DNA of 37,267 nt from Chitinophaga pinensis (GTDB taxonomy: Bacteria; Bacteroidota; Bacteroidia; Chitinophagales; Chitinophagaceae): assembly GCA_945872815.1 (NCBI GenBank), contig CAMCAY010000019.1, positions 1 through 37,267 of the forward strand, read 5' to 3'. This document shows, piece after piece, positions 25,544-34,323 of the stretch (position 1 is its first letter; each line of letters starts with the position of its first letter). The position numbers were made by a program, and so were the translations under genes. The notes under the pieces are model-generated. The model was not told the DNA's origin. It saw only the letters and a list, made by a program, of their open reading frames with translations, and did no database searches.

Positions 25544-26109
25544 TGCAAAATCAAATGCTACAGGAATTCCCCGAAACTACTGATGGAATTGTAAGGATTT
25601 TACCATTTAACAAAAGGCATTTAAATGAGAACTATATTTCATGGCTTAATGATATCGATGTGGTTCGCTATTCGGAGCAGCGCCATCAGAAACATTCATT
25701 TGAATCATGCAGAGAACATATGGAAAGGCAAAAAAAGTATGGAAACTATTTTCTCGCAATAGAAATTGTAGGAAAAAAAGTGAGACATGTTGGCAATTTA
25801 GGTATTTCGGTAAATTTTGAAAACAATATCGCAGATCTATCAATTTTGGTTGGAGATAAAACTGTTTGGGGTACCGGAGTAGCAAGTCGTGCCTGGAGCT
25901 TAGCTTTGAAGGTTCTTCTTTTTAATCTGAACTTCAGAATGGTTACAGCTGGAACTATGGAAGTAAATGCATCGATGATCAAGTTAATGAATCGAAGTGG
26001 AATGAATATCGACAGTATTTTGCCTGGTCGGTTTATATTTGAGGGAGAAGCAGTAGGGCTGATAGCGGCATCTATAACAAAAACAGACAAAATTTTTCTT
26101 ACTATTTAA
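25543..26109 (+). CDS. GNAT-family N-acetyltransferase (PseH-like role)
   Basis: This 188-residue protein has the GNAT layout, with the acetyl-CoA loop near WGTGVASRA (109-117) and the NASMIKLMNRSGM segment that is common in RimJ/RimL and sugar acetyltransferases. It should acetylate the amino group placed by the DegT enzyme just upstream, whose stop codon it overlaps by one base. In pseudaminic and legionaminic pathways the matching enzymes are PseH and LegH. Similar GNATs acetylate ribosomal proteins, but the tight fit in this cluster makes a sugar substrate far more likely. Confidence 0.85.
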   Translation: MQNQMLQEFPETTDGIVRILPFNKRHLNENYISWLNDIDVVRYSEQRHQKHSFESCREHMERQKKYGNYFLAIEIVGKKVRHVGNLGISVNFENNIADLSILVGDKTVWGTGVASRAWSLALKVLLFNLNFRMVTAGTMEVNASMIKLMNRSGMNIDSILPGRFIFEGEAVGLIAASITKTDKIFLTI

Positions 26110-26119
26110 TTATGATAAT

Positions 26120-27331
26120 ATGAATTCAAAAGAATCAAATCAGCCTATCAAAGGTCTGACATATTGTATTCGATGCTGTACCCCTGAAACCCAGGAAGGG
26201 GTCACATTTGATGATATGGGTATCTGTACAGCATGTCGGTCATCAGAGGAGAAAATGCATATTGACTGGTCCGAAAGAGAAAAAGATTTACGTAGGATTT
26301 TGGATGAGGCAAAAGAGAAGTCCGGAGCAAATTATGATTGTATCCTGCCTATATCCGGCGGGAAGGACAGTTTTTTCCAGGCTCATGTACTTGTAAATGT
26401 GTATAAAATGAAACCTCTTGCAGTAACCTTTTCTCACAATTGGTTTTCAGAAACTGGCTTTTACAACCTTCAATTGTGCCTAGAAGTATTTAATCTAGAC
26501 CATCTTCAATTCACTCCTGCACGTGGTCTAGTAAATAAACTTGCAAAAAAATCTTTAGGTGTAATTGGTGATTCCTGTTGGCATTGTCATTCTGGAGTTG
26601 GAGCTTTTCCTCTTCAGGTTGCTACCAAATTTAAAATTCCATTATTAATCTGGGGAGAATCAATTGCTGAAAATGATGGAAGATCATCCTATCAATGTCA
26701 GGCAATGAAATTTGACCGAGATTATTTTAATAAAGTTTCGGCTAAGCTCACTGCAGAAGAAATGGTTGATTCAAATATTTCCGAAAAAGATATTCATCCG
26801 TTTAAATTACCCTCATACAAGGAAATTGATGAAACTGGTGTATGGGGATTACATTTAGGTGATTATATTTTTTGGGATGAAGAGAGGCAAACAGAATTCA
26901 TCCGCGATACCTATGGCTGGAGGGAAACTGAAATGGAAGGAGCATATAAAGGATACAAAAGTGCGGAGTGTATAATGGCTGGAATGCATGATTTCACCTG
27001 TTATTTAAAAAGGGGCTTTGGAAGGGCTACCTGGCAAGCTTCAGTTGATGTTCGTAATGGATTAATTTCGCGAAAAGAAGGATTTGCACTTGTCAAAAAG
27101 CATGATCAGGAAAGACCTGGTGCTTTAGATTATTACATGTCAATTACTGGGTTTAGTGAAGAAGAATTTTATAAATACATAAATGATAAGAAACTTAACG
27201 AGATAAGTGATCTTGAAATTCCCGTTCGTCAGAGAGACCATATTAATGCTGAAAAAACAGTACCATTTGTACAACAAATTATTGAGAAGCATTTATGGAA
27301 GCCTGATCCACGCACACTTACTAAAAAATAA
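26120..27331 (+). CDS. N-acetyl sugar amidotransferase (WbpG/PseA/LegA-like)
   Basis: This 403-residue enzyme likely turns an N-acetyl group into an acetamidino group on a nonulosonic acid or its precursor. The ATP pyrophosphatase P-loop is SGGKDS (79-84), as in WbpG and PseA. A probable zinc site is formed by Cys16, Cys19 or Cys20, Cys36 and Cys39, and a second Cys/His-rich spot is GDSCWHCHSG. WbpG needs ammonia from the glutaminase WbpH, with HisF-like partners; none is seen here. Instead an amidase-signature hydrolase follows 6 bases downstream, which may supply the nitrogen. A glycosyl acceptor other than the nonulosonic acid is possible, since the locus also makes diacetamido-uronic acid. 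Confidence 0.87.
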   Translation: MNSKESNQPIKGLTYCIRCCTPETQEGVTFDDMGICTACRSSEEKMHIDWSEREKDLRRILDEAKEKSGANYDCILPISGGKDSFFQAHVLVNVYKMKPLAVTFSHNWFSETGFYNLQLCLEVFNLDHLQFTPARGLVNKLAKKSLGVIGDSCWHCHSGVGAFPLQVATKFKIPLLIWGESIAENDGRSSYQCQAMKFDRDYFNKVSAKLTAEEMVDSNISEKDIHPFKLPSYKEIDETGVWGLHLGDYIFWDEERQTEFIRDTYGWRETEMEGAYKGYKSAECIMAGMHDFTCYLKRGFGRATWQASVDVRNGLISRKEGFALVKKHDQERPGALDYYMSITGFSEEEFYKYINDKKLNEISDLEIPVRQRDHINAEKTVPFVQQIIEKHLWKPDPRTLTKK

Positions 27332-27337
27332 TTTTAT

Positions 27338-28708
27338 ATGTCAAATATATTTCTGGATAAGGATCTGCTAGAGCTAAATTCAGGCCTGAAGAATAAAGAG
27401 TTTAGTTTTTCAGATCTTGCTAAAGAGACAATTTTAGCCATCGAACGCTTTGAGTCACAGACTCATTCTTGGACGATATTTAATAAATCCAAGTTAATTG
27501 AAACAGCTTTAGAATTAGATCGGAAAGAACTTGCTGACACAGATTTTAAGACACTGACTGGTATTCCATTTGGGGTTAAAGATATTTTTAATACAAAATT
27601 GTTTAAGACCCAAATGGGTTCTCCAATCTGGAAGGATTTTAATCCAGGGAATAATGCACGTGTTGTGGATTCTGTGCTTGAAGCAGGAGGATTAGTTGTT
27701 GGGAAGACAGTTACGGCTGAATTTGCTGTTCATGCTTTAAATGAAACGGTTAACCCACATGATGTAACGAAAACACCAGGAACATCTTCTAGTGGATCTG
27801 CTGCTGCTGTTGCCAGAGGAATGGTACCTTTTGCTTTGGGAACCCAAACCGCGGGATCTATAATTAGACCCGCAAGCTTTTGTGGTGTATGGGGAATGAA
27901 GCCCTCTTTTGGAATGATTCCGCGTACCGGGGTTCTCAAGACTACCGATTCTCTGGATAGCATTGGATTTTTGACAGCACACGGCAAAAGCCTGAGAGTT
28001 CTTCTTGATGTTGTAAGAGTAAAGGGCCCCGATTATCCTTTTGTTTATAACAATGTTGATGCCGCCGGAAATTATCCCAAGAAATCAGACCGTAAATGGA
28101 AAGTTGGTTTTGTTAAAACCCATACCTGGGATACTGCAGAGAACTATGCAAAGGATGCGATCTCCCGGCTTGTTGATAAAATTGCTGAAACTGAAGGATT
28201 TGAATTGAAAGTATTGGACTGGCCTTCTTCTCTGTCGGATGCTCATAAAATTCATTCTAAGATTTATTCCAAATCACTTGCTTATTATTTTAAACAGGAA
28301 GCGAGGTTTACTACAGAAATTTCAGAAGTTATGCAGAAAATGATACTAGAAGGTGCTGGAATAAGTATTGAAGAATATCAAACAGCATTGCTTCAACAAG
28401 ACCAGTTAATTGATGATTTGGATGATTTTTTGGAGCCTTATGATTTTGTAATTTCAATAGGAACATCAAGTTCTGCTCCTCCCCGCGGTAGCGAAGAACT
28501 TCCCGATCCTTCTCTAATATGGACATTGGGTCATGTCCCATCAATAGCAGCACCTGTTTTCCTATGCCCTGAAGGATTACCTTTTGGAGCTCAATTTGTT
28601 TCACGTCGATGGAATGATTACACTCTATTACAAGGGGTAGAAGAATTGATAGATAAGGGAATACTTCCCGCAGGTTCGTCTCCTGTAAATAAAGAAGTAA
28701 TTTCCTAA
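27338..28708 (+). CDS. Amidase-signature family hydrolase (GatA-like)
   Basis: This 456-residue protein has the Ser-cisSer-Lys triad of the amidase signature family: Lys81 (GVKDIF), cis-Ser150 (PGTSSSGSAAAVA) and nucleophile Ser174 (TAGSIIRPA). The spacing of 24 residues between the two serines equals that of known members. The family releases ammonia from amides; GatA does so from glutamine and passes it to GatB. No GatB or GatC partner is nearby. The gene is 6 bases downstream of the amidotransferase, so I infer that it is the ammonia-producing partner, or that it deacylates a sugar amide. Its last codons form the left arm of a strong terminator, so it ends the transcript. Confidence 0.87.
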   Translation: MSNIFLDKDLLELNSGLKNKEFSFSDLAKETILAIERFESQTHSWTIFNKSKLIETALELDRKELADTDFKTLTGIPFGVKDIFNTKLFKTQMGSPIWKDFNPGNNARVVDSVLEAGGLVVGKTVTAEFAVHALNETVNPHDVTKTPGTSSSGSAAAVARGMVPFALGTQTAGSIIRPASFCGVWGMKPSFGMIPRTGVLKTTDSLDSIGFLTAHGKSLRVLLDVVRVKGPDYPFVYNNVDAAGNYPKKSDRKWKVGFVKTHTWDTAENYAKDAISRLVDKIAETEGFELKVLDWPSSLSDAHKIHSKIYSKSLAYYFKQEARFTTEISEVMQKMILEGAGISIEEYQTALLQQDQLIDDLDDFLEPYDFVISIGTSSSAPPRGSEELPDPSLIWTLGHVPSIAAPVFLCPEGLPFGAQFVSRRWNDYTLLQGVEELIDKGILPAGSSPVNKEVIS

Positions 28709-28732
28709 AGGAAATTACTTCTTTATTTTTTT
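28687..28732 (+). terminator. Strong intrinsic terminator overlapping the amidase stop codon
   Basis: The arms 28687-28706 and 28709-28728 are perfect reverse complements (20 bp; AATAAAGAAGTAATTTCC is the core of the left arm). Because a 2-base loop cannot form, the working hairpin has a 19-bp stem and a TAAA loop. A run of seven T (28726-28732) follows. The TAA stop codon of the amidase (28706-28708) lies in the loop, so translation to the end of the gene would cover the left arm. It separates the sugar-precursor genes from the two large transferase genes. Confidence 0.9.
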
Positions 28733-28755
28733 ATTTAAAATTAATATTTAATATT

Positions 28756-30573
28756 CTGGAATTATTAGTTACAACCGCTTTACAAAAATCTTGGGGCTCT
28801 TTGAAGGAGAATTTGGTTTTTTTAGGAGAGTGGTGTCTTCCCTATGAAAGATCAAAGAAATTTAAAAGGAAAAATTTCCGAATTGTGCCTTTTCATTGGG
28901 ATGACAGAGATAAACTGCTAAGAGATTACGAATATCTACAGCGTCTTCATTCACAATTGCTTATAAATTTGGCTGAATACCTCAATAAATATCATGGTAC
29001 AGCTTATTCATTAAGATTTTGGCAAACTATTTTAGATCCCTGGCTTCTAACCTATCTTAGTACAGCCTACGACAGGTGGGAGAATTTTAGTAGTTTATTT
29101 AAAGAAAATGACAAGAAATATAAAAAGATTGTCTGGCAATCAAGCAATAATTGTAAAAAAGCACCCTTTGATTACAATGATTTTTTGAATTCGGCTCTAT
29201 CTGATGAGTGGAATGAATTTTTTTGCAATAAAATCATCAATTATAAATACAAAGAACGGGTCAAATTCATAAATATTGACTACGAAAAAACTCAAAATTT
29301 CGGACTTGCAGAATCTGGCAAAATAAAGAAGCTCAGAAAATTTTCATTAACTGAAATTCATTATTCCATTATCCGATTTTTCTGCTCAAGTACAGACGTA
29401 GTTGTAGTTGATACAACATTAGGAGGAGGGTTTTGGTCTAAATTCAAGTTACAATGGACTTTGGGTAAATTCATCTTTTTTTATGTAAAGGAGCTGACTA
29501 ATTCTCAACTGGAAGTACTCAAAGCAAAATACACTATAACTAACAGAAATAAAAGAGCTGGTTTAATACTTGATTCTTTTGTGCAAAAGACAGAATTCGA
29601 ATCATTTATAAAGATCAACATCTTATCCGATCTGCCAGTATCTACTATAGAAGCTTTTTTGGATTTAAAAAATCATGTATCTCAGATTTCAATTAATCCA
29701 AAAGTTATTTTAACTGCTGGAGCACATTGGAATAATACTTTGGCTAAGTTTTGGATTGCTGTAAAACAAGAAATTGGAGTGAAAGTTATTATTTCAGAAC
29801 ATGGAGGATCTTTTCCGGCTCTAAAGGAGCTCTTTAATTTTGAGGAGGATATATCAGATATTAAGTCTACATGGTTTTTGCCTATGCATCCAAAACAGCT
29901 TCAATTACCTCCACTGAAATTAGTTGGCACATATAATAAATGGGAGCAGGGTAAGAATAAAATTTGTGCAATAATCGGGAACGAATGCCCCAGATATGTA
30001 TTTAGGATTCAGTTTTATCCTGTATGTCATCAATTTTCATATTCTTTTTTCGATATTAAACAATTTTATAAAGAGCTTGACCCGTTAATTCGTAAAAAGG
30101 CCTACATACGCCCCTACAGTAATTTTGGATGGAATACCTCTCAAATGTTCAGTGATTATGTGGAATTAAAAGAAAATGTATCCAGAGACGGAAGTCTGAA
30201 AGATTTAATGTTAAAATCAAAAATCGTTGTATGTACATACCCTGAAACAACATTTTCGGAGGCGATGGCTATCGGTGTGCCAACAATCCTGATTTTTGAC
30301 GAGAAATATAATGAAAGAAATTTCGTGGCTAGAGCTGCTATTGACGTTTTAAAATCTGCAAAAGTTATCTTCAATAATCCTCAGGATGCAGCAAAACATT
30401 TAAATAAGATATGGGACAACACGGATGCCTGGTGGAACTCGACTGAAGTAATTAATGCAAGAAATCTATTTCTTGAACAGGCAGCCTACCCTGGAAGAAA
30501 CTGGGATGTTAAATGGGCAGATTTATTGAAAAAAATAATCAATAAAGGGTCAATCAATACTATTTTACTTTGA
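28756..30573 (+). CDS. LIC12162-family putative transferase
   Basis: The protein matches the LIC12162 family of putative transferases, first named in Leptospira and often found near sialic-acid-type genes. Family traits are LVTTALQKSW near the start, FLGEWC, FHWDDRDKL, LRFWQTILDPWL and the late motif TYPETTFSEAMAIGVPTIL, which looks like the donor site of a GT-B enzyme. The frame has no ATG at its start; the first ordinary start codon is TTG 28801. However, the frame is open upstream and encodes ELLVTTALQKSWGS, the expected beginning of the family, so I place the start at CTG 28756 (605 residues); ATT 28753 or ATA 28744 are alternatives. It probably attaches or processes the nonulosonic acid. 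Starting at 28801 the protein has 590 residues and lacks this motif. Confidence 0.8.
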   Translation: MELLVTTALQKSWGSLKENLVFLGEWCLPYERSKKFKRKNFRIVPFHWDDRDKLLRDYEYLQRLHSQLLINLAEYLNKYHGTAYSLRFWQTILDPWLLTYLSTAYDRWENFSSLFKENDKKYKKIVWQSSNNCKKAPFDYNDFLNSALSDEWNEFFCNKIINYKYKERVKFINIDYEKTQNFGLAESGKIKKLRKFSLTEIHYSIIRFFCSSTDVVVVDTTLGGGFWSKFKLQWTLGKFIFFYVKELTNSQLEVLKAKYTITNRNKRAGLILDSFVQKTEFESFIKINILSDLPVSTIEAFLDLKNHVSQISINPKVILTAGAHWNNTLAKFWIAVKQEIGVKVIISEHGGSFPALKELFNFEEDISDIKSTWFLPMHPKQLQLPPLKLVGTYNKWEQGKNKICAIIGNECPRYVFRIQFYPVCHQFSYSFFDIKQFYKELDPLIRKKAYIRPYSNFGWNTSQMFSDYVELKENVSRDGSLKDLMLKSKIVVCTYPETTFSEAMAIGVPTILIFDEKYNERNFVARAAIDVLKSAKVIFNNPQDAAKHLNKIWDNTDAWWNSTEVINARNLFLEQAAYPGRNWDVKWADLLKKIINKGSINTILL

Positions 30574-32420
30574 ATGACGTGGTATACATTTGGGATAGCA
30601 AAGAACCACTGCCTTCTGACAGAGGCTTAACAATTACATGGAATTTTGCAGATGAATCAGAAAAAGTTATTTCTATACCAGTATATGTTGAACAAAATGC
30701 CGCACACGCCAGGGATCGTTTTCTGAACTGGACTTTTGACTTAGGAGAGAGGAAATTGGGCAGCAAGCGCTTAATTGATCTTCTATCAATCGATAGAGAT
30801 TTTAGCTATTGGTGGATGTCTCCATTTATTGAAACACACCCCTATAATTTTCCGGTAAAAAATACTATTTTCCTCTTTGCTCTTGATGAGATCCTAAAGA
30901 ATATTGAGCCAAAATCGATAATTCTTAAAACTGACCAGAAGTGGCTGATCCAAACGGTGATGGACTTTTGCAACCTCAAGGGAATTAAATTTGAAAATCA
31001 AAAGAGTATTTCATTAGATGATTCAAATAATAAATCTGCAAATTCAGCTCCAAATCGAATCCTGTTTAATGCAATGAGATCAATTGCAAGGCACATCATT
31101 CGAATCAGAAAGAATAAAAAATTCCCGAATTCGGGTTGGATATCGGATAGTAAGTCGATTTTATTGAGTGGATATTTTGTAAATTTTAATAAGACCGAGG
31201 CCGAAAAAGGCATTTTTAAGTCTGCATATTGGGGCGATCTACCTGAGATGCTGACTCAGACAGGGTATAGTATAAACTGGTTACATCACAATTCATACAT
31301 TCAACCTTCAGATGCACTGAAATTATTAAATAAATTTAATGACGAATCCGGAGGAAAATCTTTTCATGCCTTTGCAGAGGGAAATCTCTCTTTTATAGTT
31401 TTTCTTAAAGTATTTTATAAATGGATTCGTTTAAACTTTGTCTCCTTTCGCTTAAGAAATGTAGAGAAACATTTTCAAGTCAGCCCGTCTGGTATTTCTG
31501 CATGGCCACTTTTTAAAGATTTATGGGAAGACTGGATTCGCGGACCACAATCAATTTCAAATCTGTTTGTGCTAGAGTCATTTAAAAATAGTTTGAATGT
31601 GGCCACAAAACAAAGGCTCGGTTTGTTTATTTCTGAAAACAATGCGTTTGAACGGGCTTTTGCATATGCATGGAAGCTTAATAAACATGGCACTCTGGTT
31701 GGTGTTCAACATTCGACATTAAGGTTTTGGGACTTAAGATATTTTAACGATACTAAAATTTTGGTTGATAAAAGGCTTAATTCTCTACCTCAGCCTGATT
31801 TTTTGGCTGTTAACGGACCTGTTGCAGAAAACTTATTGATTGATTCGAATTTTCCGCGTGAAAAGGTCATACAAGTTGAAGCGCTAAGGTATTTAGATAA
31901 TTATATTCAAAATAATATTGTAACAAACTCGGTTAGAAATAAAACAACTCTTCTCGTGTTGGGAGATATTTCATTCGTAACTACTTCAGCAACAATGAAT
32001 ATTCTATCTAATATACCGGATGAAACAAAAAGTTTTTTAAATATTTTTGTCAAACCTCACCCTATTTGTCCAATAAAAAAATCCGACTTTCCTTCTATCA
32101 ATTTTGAATTTTTTCATGGATCTTTTAGTGAGATATTTAGAACAGAGTGTATAATTTATGGGGCAAATCCAACAAGTAGTTGCGTAGATGCATATATGAC
32201 AGGCCTTCCCGTTATAGTAAATTTCAGTCCTTCATCTCTTAATTTTAGTCCTTTAAAAGGTATTGATACAGTCAAATTTATTTCAGATTCTAATGAATTA
32301 AATACTGAGATAAATCAAATTTTAAAAAATGGAATAAAGATTATTGAGCCAAAGGTCTTTTTTTGGCTAGATAAAGATTTGCCTAAATGGCGGTCTTTAT
32401 TGAAAATGCTTTTTCAATAA
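30570..32420 (+). CDS. TIGR04326-like surface carbohydrate biosynthesis protein (putative transferase)
   Basis: This 616-residue protein resembles the TIGR04326 family (surface carbohydrate biosynthesis, known from Leptospira). It starts VVYIWDSKEPLPSDRGLTITW. The C-terminal half has VGVQHSTLRFWDLRYF, then VKPHPICP and NPTSSCVDAYMTGLPVIV, an HP motif followed by a Ser motif as in sialyl- and Kdo transferases. I infer a GT-B glycosyltransferase acting with the LIC12162-like neighbour. No ATG exists near the start: TTG 30570 overlaps the previous stop as TTGA, and GTG 30579 is the alternative. The in-frame stop at 30543 rules out a longer form. Translation is probably coupled to the upstream gene. 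The family name is from memory. Confidence 0.72.
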   Translation: MNDVVYIWDSKEPLPSDRGLTITWNFADESEKVISIPVYVEQNAAHARDRFLNWTFDLGERKLGSKRLIDLLSIDRDFSYWWMSPFIETHPYNFPVKNTIFLFALDEILKNIEPKSIILKTDQKWLIQTVMDFCNLKGIKFENQKSISLDDSNNKSANSAPNRILFNAMRSIARHIIRIRKNKKFPNSGWISDSKSILLSGYFVNFNKTEAEKGIFKSAYWGDLPEMLTQTGYSINWLHHNSYIQPSDALKLLNKFNDESGGKSFHAFAEGNLSFIVFLKVFYKWIRLNFVSFRLRNVEKHFQVSPSGISAWPLFKDLWEDWIRGPQSISNLFVLESFKNSLNVATKQRLGLFISENNAFERAFAYAWKLNKHGTLVGVQHSTLRFWDLRYFNDTKILVDKRLNSLPQPDFLAVNGPVAENLLIDSNFPREKVIQVEALRYLDNYIQNNIVTNSVRNKTTLLVLGDISFVTTSATMNILSNIPDETKSFLNIFVKPHPICPIKKSDFPSINFEFFHGSFSEIFRTECIIYGANPTSSCVDAYMTGLPVIVNFSPSSLNFSPLKGIDTVKFISDSNELNTEINQILKNGIKIIEPKVFFWLDKDLPKWRSLLKMLFQ

Positions 32421-32428
32421 ATAAATAA

Positions 32429-33544
32429 ATGAATACAATTTTTCTTGGTAACTCTGATTTGCCATGGATTGCGCCGTTGCGTAACATGCTTCAAAAAGAA
32501 GGCAATGCAATTGCCATAAAGGTAATAGTAAAATTTGATTTACAAACAATAATTAATTTTTTCAATTTTTTTTCAAAATCAAGTTGCGATCAAAATTTTA
32601 TTTATAAAGTCCCTCAAGGATTTAATAATAAATTAAATTTTATCTACAAAAAAAAATTATCAAATTACATTGATTTAGTAGTAAGAGAAAGCATGAAGAC
32701 GTGCAATCAAGCTCCTTGTATTTTTGTTTCTGACATTAGTTTTGCAAAATATTTATATAAATGTGAAAGATATAAGATAGTATTTTTGATTTATGATTAC
32801 GATATAAGGCAAAATACAATTACGGAAATTTATTCTCAATTTTTTCGTCTCTGTGATGTAATACTTTGTTCCTCATATCAACTTTCTTTAAAGATAAAAA
32901 AAGTAAATCCAATTATCGAAAATAAAATAGTGTATTTCCCACATGGAAGCAACTTGAATTTCATAAATCCAAAGCCCAATATTCTTAATTTAGAAACTAA
33001 TATAGTTGTTAATGGCTACTTATCTGCAAGATATGATTGGGAATTGATTTATGCAGTTATCTCTAGACTCCCTAAAATTAAATTTTTATTTGTAGGAAAT
33101 ATTGTTTTGTCTGATTTTAATAAAAGAAGAGACAAATGGCACAACTTATTGTTAGAAACTTTAAAACTGCCAAATGTAAACCATATTGAGGGATTGCCAC
33201 ATCTGCGAACTATAGAGTATTATTGGAAATGCACAATTGCATGGCTTCCTTATGATATAAATGTAATTTTCAATTTTTATTCTTGCCCTTTAAAAATCAT
33301 GGACGCAATTTCTTCTGGAATGCCTGTAATTTCTACTCCAATTCCAGAATGCACATTATATAAAGAATTCATAACAATTTGTGATAGTTTTGAAACTACA
33401 ATTGAGAAATTTCAATTGATAATAGACAATAAGCTTAATCCAAAAGCTAATTTTAATAATGAAAGACAATTGAATTTTGCAAAAAATTCTTCATGGGAAA
33501 ATCGAGTATTAGTTTATAACAAAATTTTAAATTCAATAAAATAG
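32429..33544 (+). CDS. Glycosyltransferase, GT4-like
   Basis: This 371-residue protein looks like a GT-B glycosyltransferase. Its C-terminal half has LSARYDWELI, FLFVGNI, VNHIEGLPH, WLPYDIN and SCPLKIMDAISSGMPVIST, the donor-binding region of the GT4 type. The first Glu of the usual E-x7-E motif is not obvious here, and Asp replaces the second, so the catalytic arrangement is unusual. The N-terminal half is rich in Asn, Lys, Phe and Ile, in line with its very AT-rich coding sequence. It should add one sugar to the lipid-linked repeat in the cytoplasm; donor and acceptor are unknown. From here to 36671 the DNA is more AT-rich than the genes upstream. Confidence 0.78.
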   Translation: MNTIFLGNSDLPWIAPLRNMLQKEGNAIAIKVIVKFDLQTIINFFNFFSKSSCDQNFIYKVPQGFNNKLNFIYKKKLSNYIDLVVRESMKTCNQAPCIFVSDISFAKYLYKCERYKIVFLIYDYDIRQNTITEIYSQFFRLCDVILCSSYQLSLKIKKVNPIIENKIVYFPHGSNLNFINPKPNILNLETNIVVNGYLSARYDWELIYAVISRLPKIKFLFVGNIVLSDFNKRRDKWHNLLLETLKLPNVNHIEGLPHLRTIEYYWKCTIAWLPYDINVIFNFYSCPLKIMDAISSGMPVISTPIPECTLYKEFITICDSFETTIEKFQLIIDNKLNPKANFNNERQLNFAKNSSWENRVLVYNKILNSIK

Positions 33545-33549
33545 CAATT

Positions 33550-34299
33550 ATGTTCAATTCAAAATTAGTATTTGTAGGTAAAAAAAAGTTAGAGTATTAT
33601 AATGGAATACTCATTAAAGCTGATAAAGGTTTACATACTCAAGTAGCTTTATCTATTCAAGACTTAGTACGTGGACAACCGGTTTCAATATTAGATTGTG
33701 GTGCAGGGGAAGGGGCGCTTTCAGCAAGACTAAGTGACCTTGGACATGATGTAACTTCAATTGATATCGATCAAGAATCATTTAAGTGTAATAAGTCAAA
33801 ATTCACGAAAATAAATTTCGATGATCCATTTGAGTTTGATCATTTTGTTAAAACTAATAATAATAAATTCGATGTTGTTTTAAGTACTGAGGTTATTGAA
33901 CATATTGAAGATCAGTGGGGTTACGTTCGTCAATTGCGTAAAATGTTAAAGCCCGGCGGATTTTTGGTTATTACTACCCCAAATACTACCTCTTATTTAA
34001 GCCGATTCGATTTTTTAAGAAAAGGTCAATTTCAATCATTTAATGATCATGCATTATCTTATGGACACATAAGTCCAATATCACCTTGGGAATTGAATTT
34101 AATTTTGAGTAAAACTAAATTTGAAAATATATTAATTAAATCTGCTGGCACTTTACCTCTTTTGTATGTAGTACCAACTCGTGAAATTATTAAATCCATT
34201 TTAATGTTGTTATTAAGACCATTTATGAGTGGTTTTATAAACGGTTGGTGTATCTTAGCAACAGCACAAAAGCCATTAATTGAAAAAAGCGAATTATAG
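33550..34299 (+). CDS. Class I SAM-dependent methyltransferase
   Basis: This 249-residue protein has the SAM-binding motif LDCGAGEG (48-55), the acidic end of the next strand (SIDIDQ), and VLSTEVIEHIED followed by LKPGGFLVITTPN, as in UbiG/UbiE-like methyltransferases. A hydrophobic stretch at about 208-228 could touch the membrane. It sits 5 bases after one glycosyltransferase and 24 bases before another, so it most likely methylates a sugar of the repeat or caps the chain. It is not related to the FkbM enzyme at 8785 beyond the fold. Confidence 0.85.
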   Translation: MFNSKLVFVGKKKLEYYNGILIKADKGLHTQVALSIQDLVRGQPVSILDCGAGEGALSARLSDLGHDVTSIDIDQESFKCNKSKFTKINFDDPFEFDHFVKTNNNKFDVVLSTEVIEHIEDQWGYVRQLRKMLKPGGFLVITTPNTTSYLSRFDFLRKGQFQSFNDHALSYGHISPISPWELNLILSKTKFENILIKSAGTLPLLYVVPTREIIKSILMLLLRPFMSGFINGWCILATAQKPLIEKSEL

Positions 34300-34323
34300 A
34301 AAATTACAGATTAACTTTATTGC

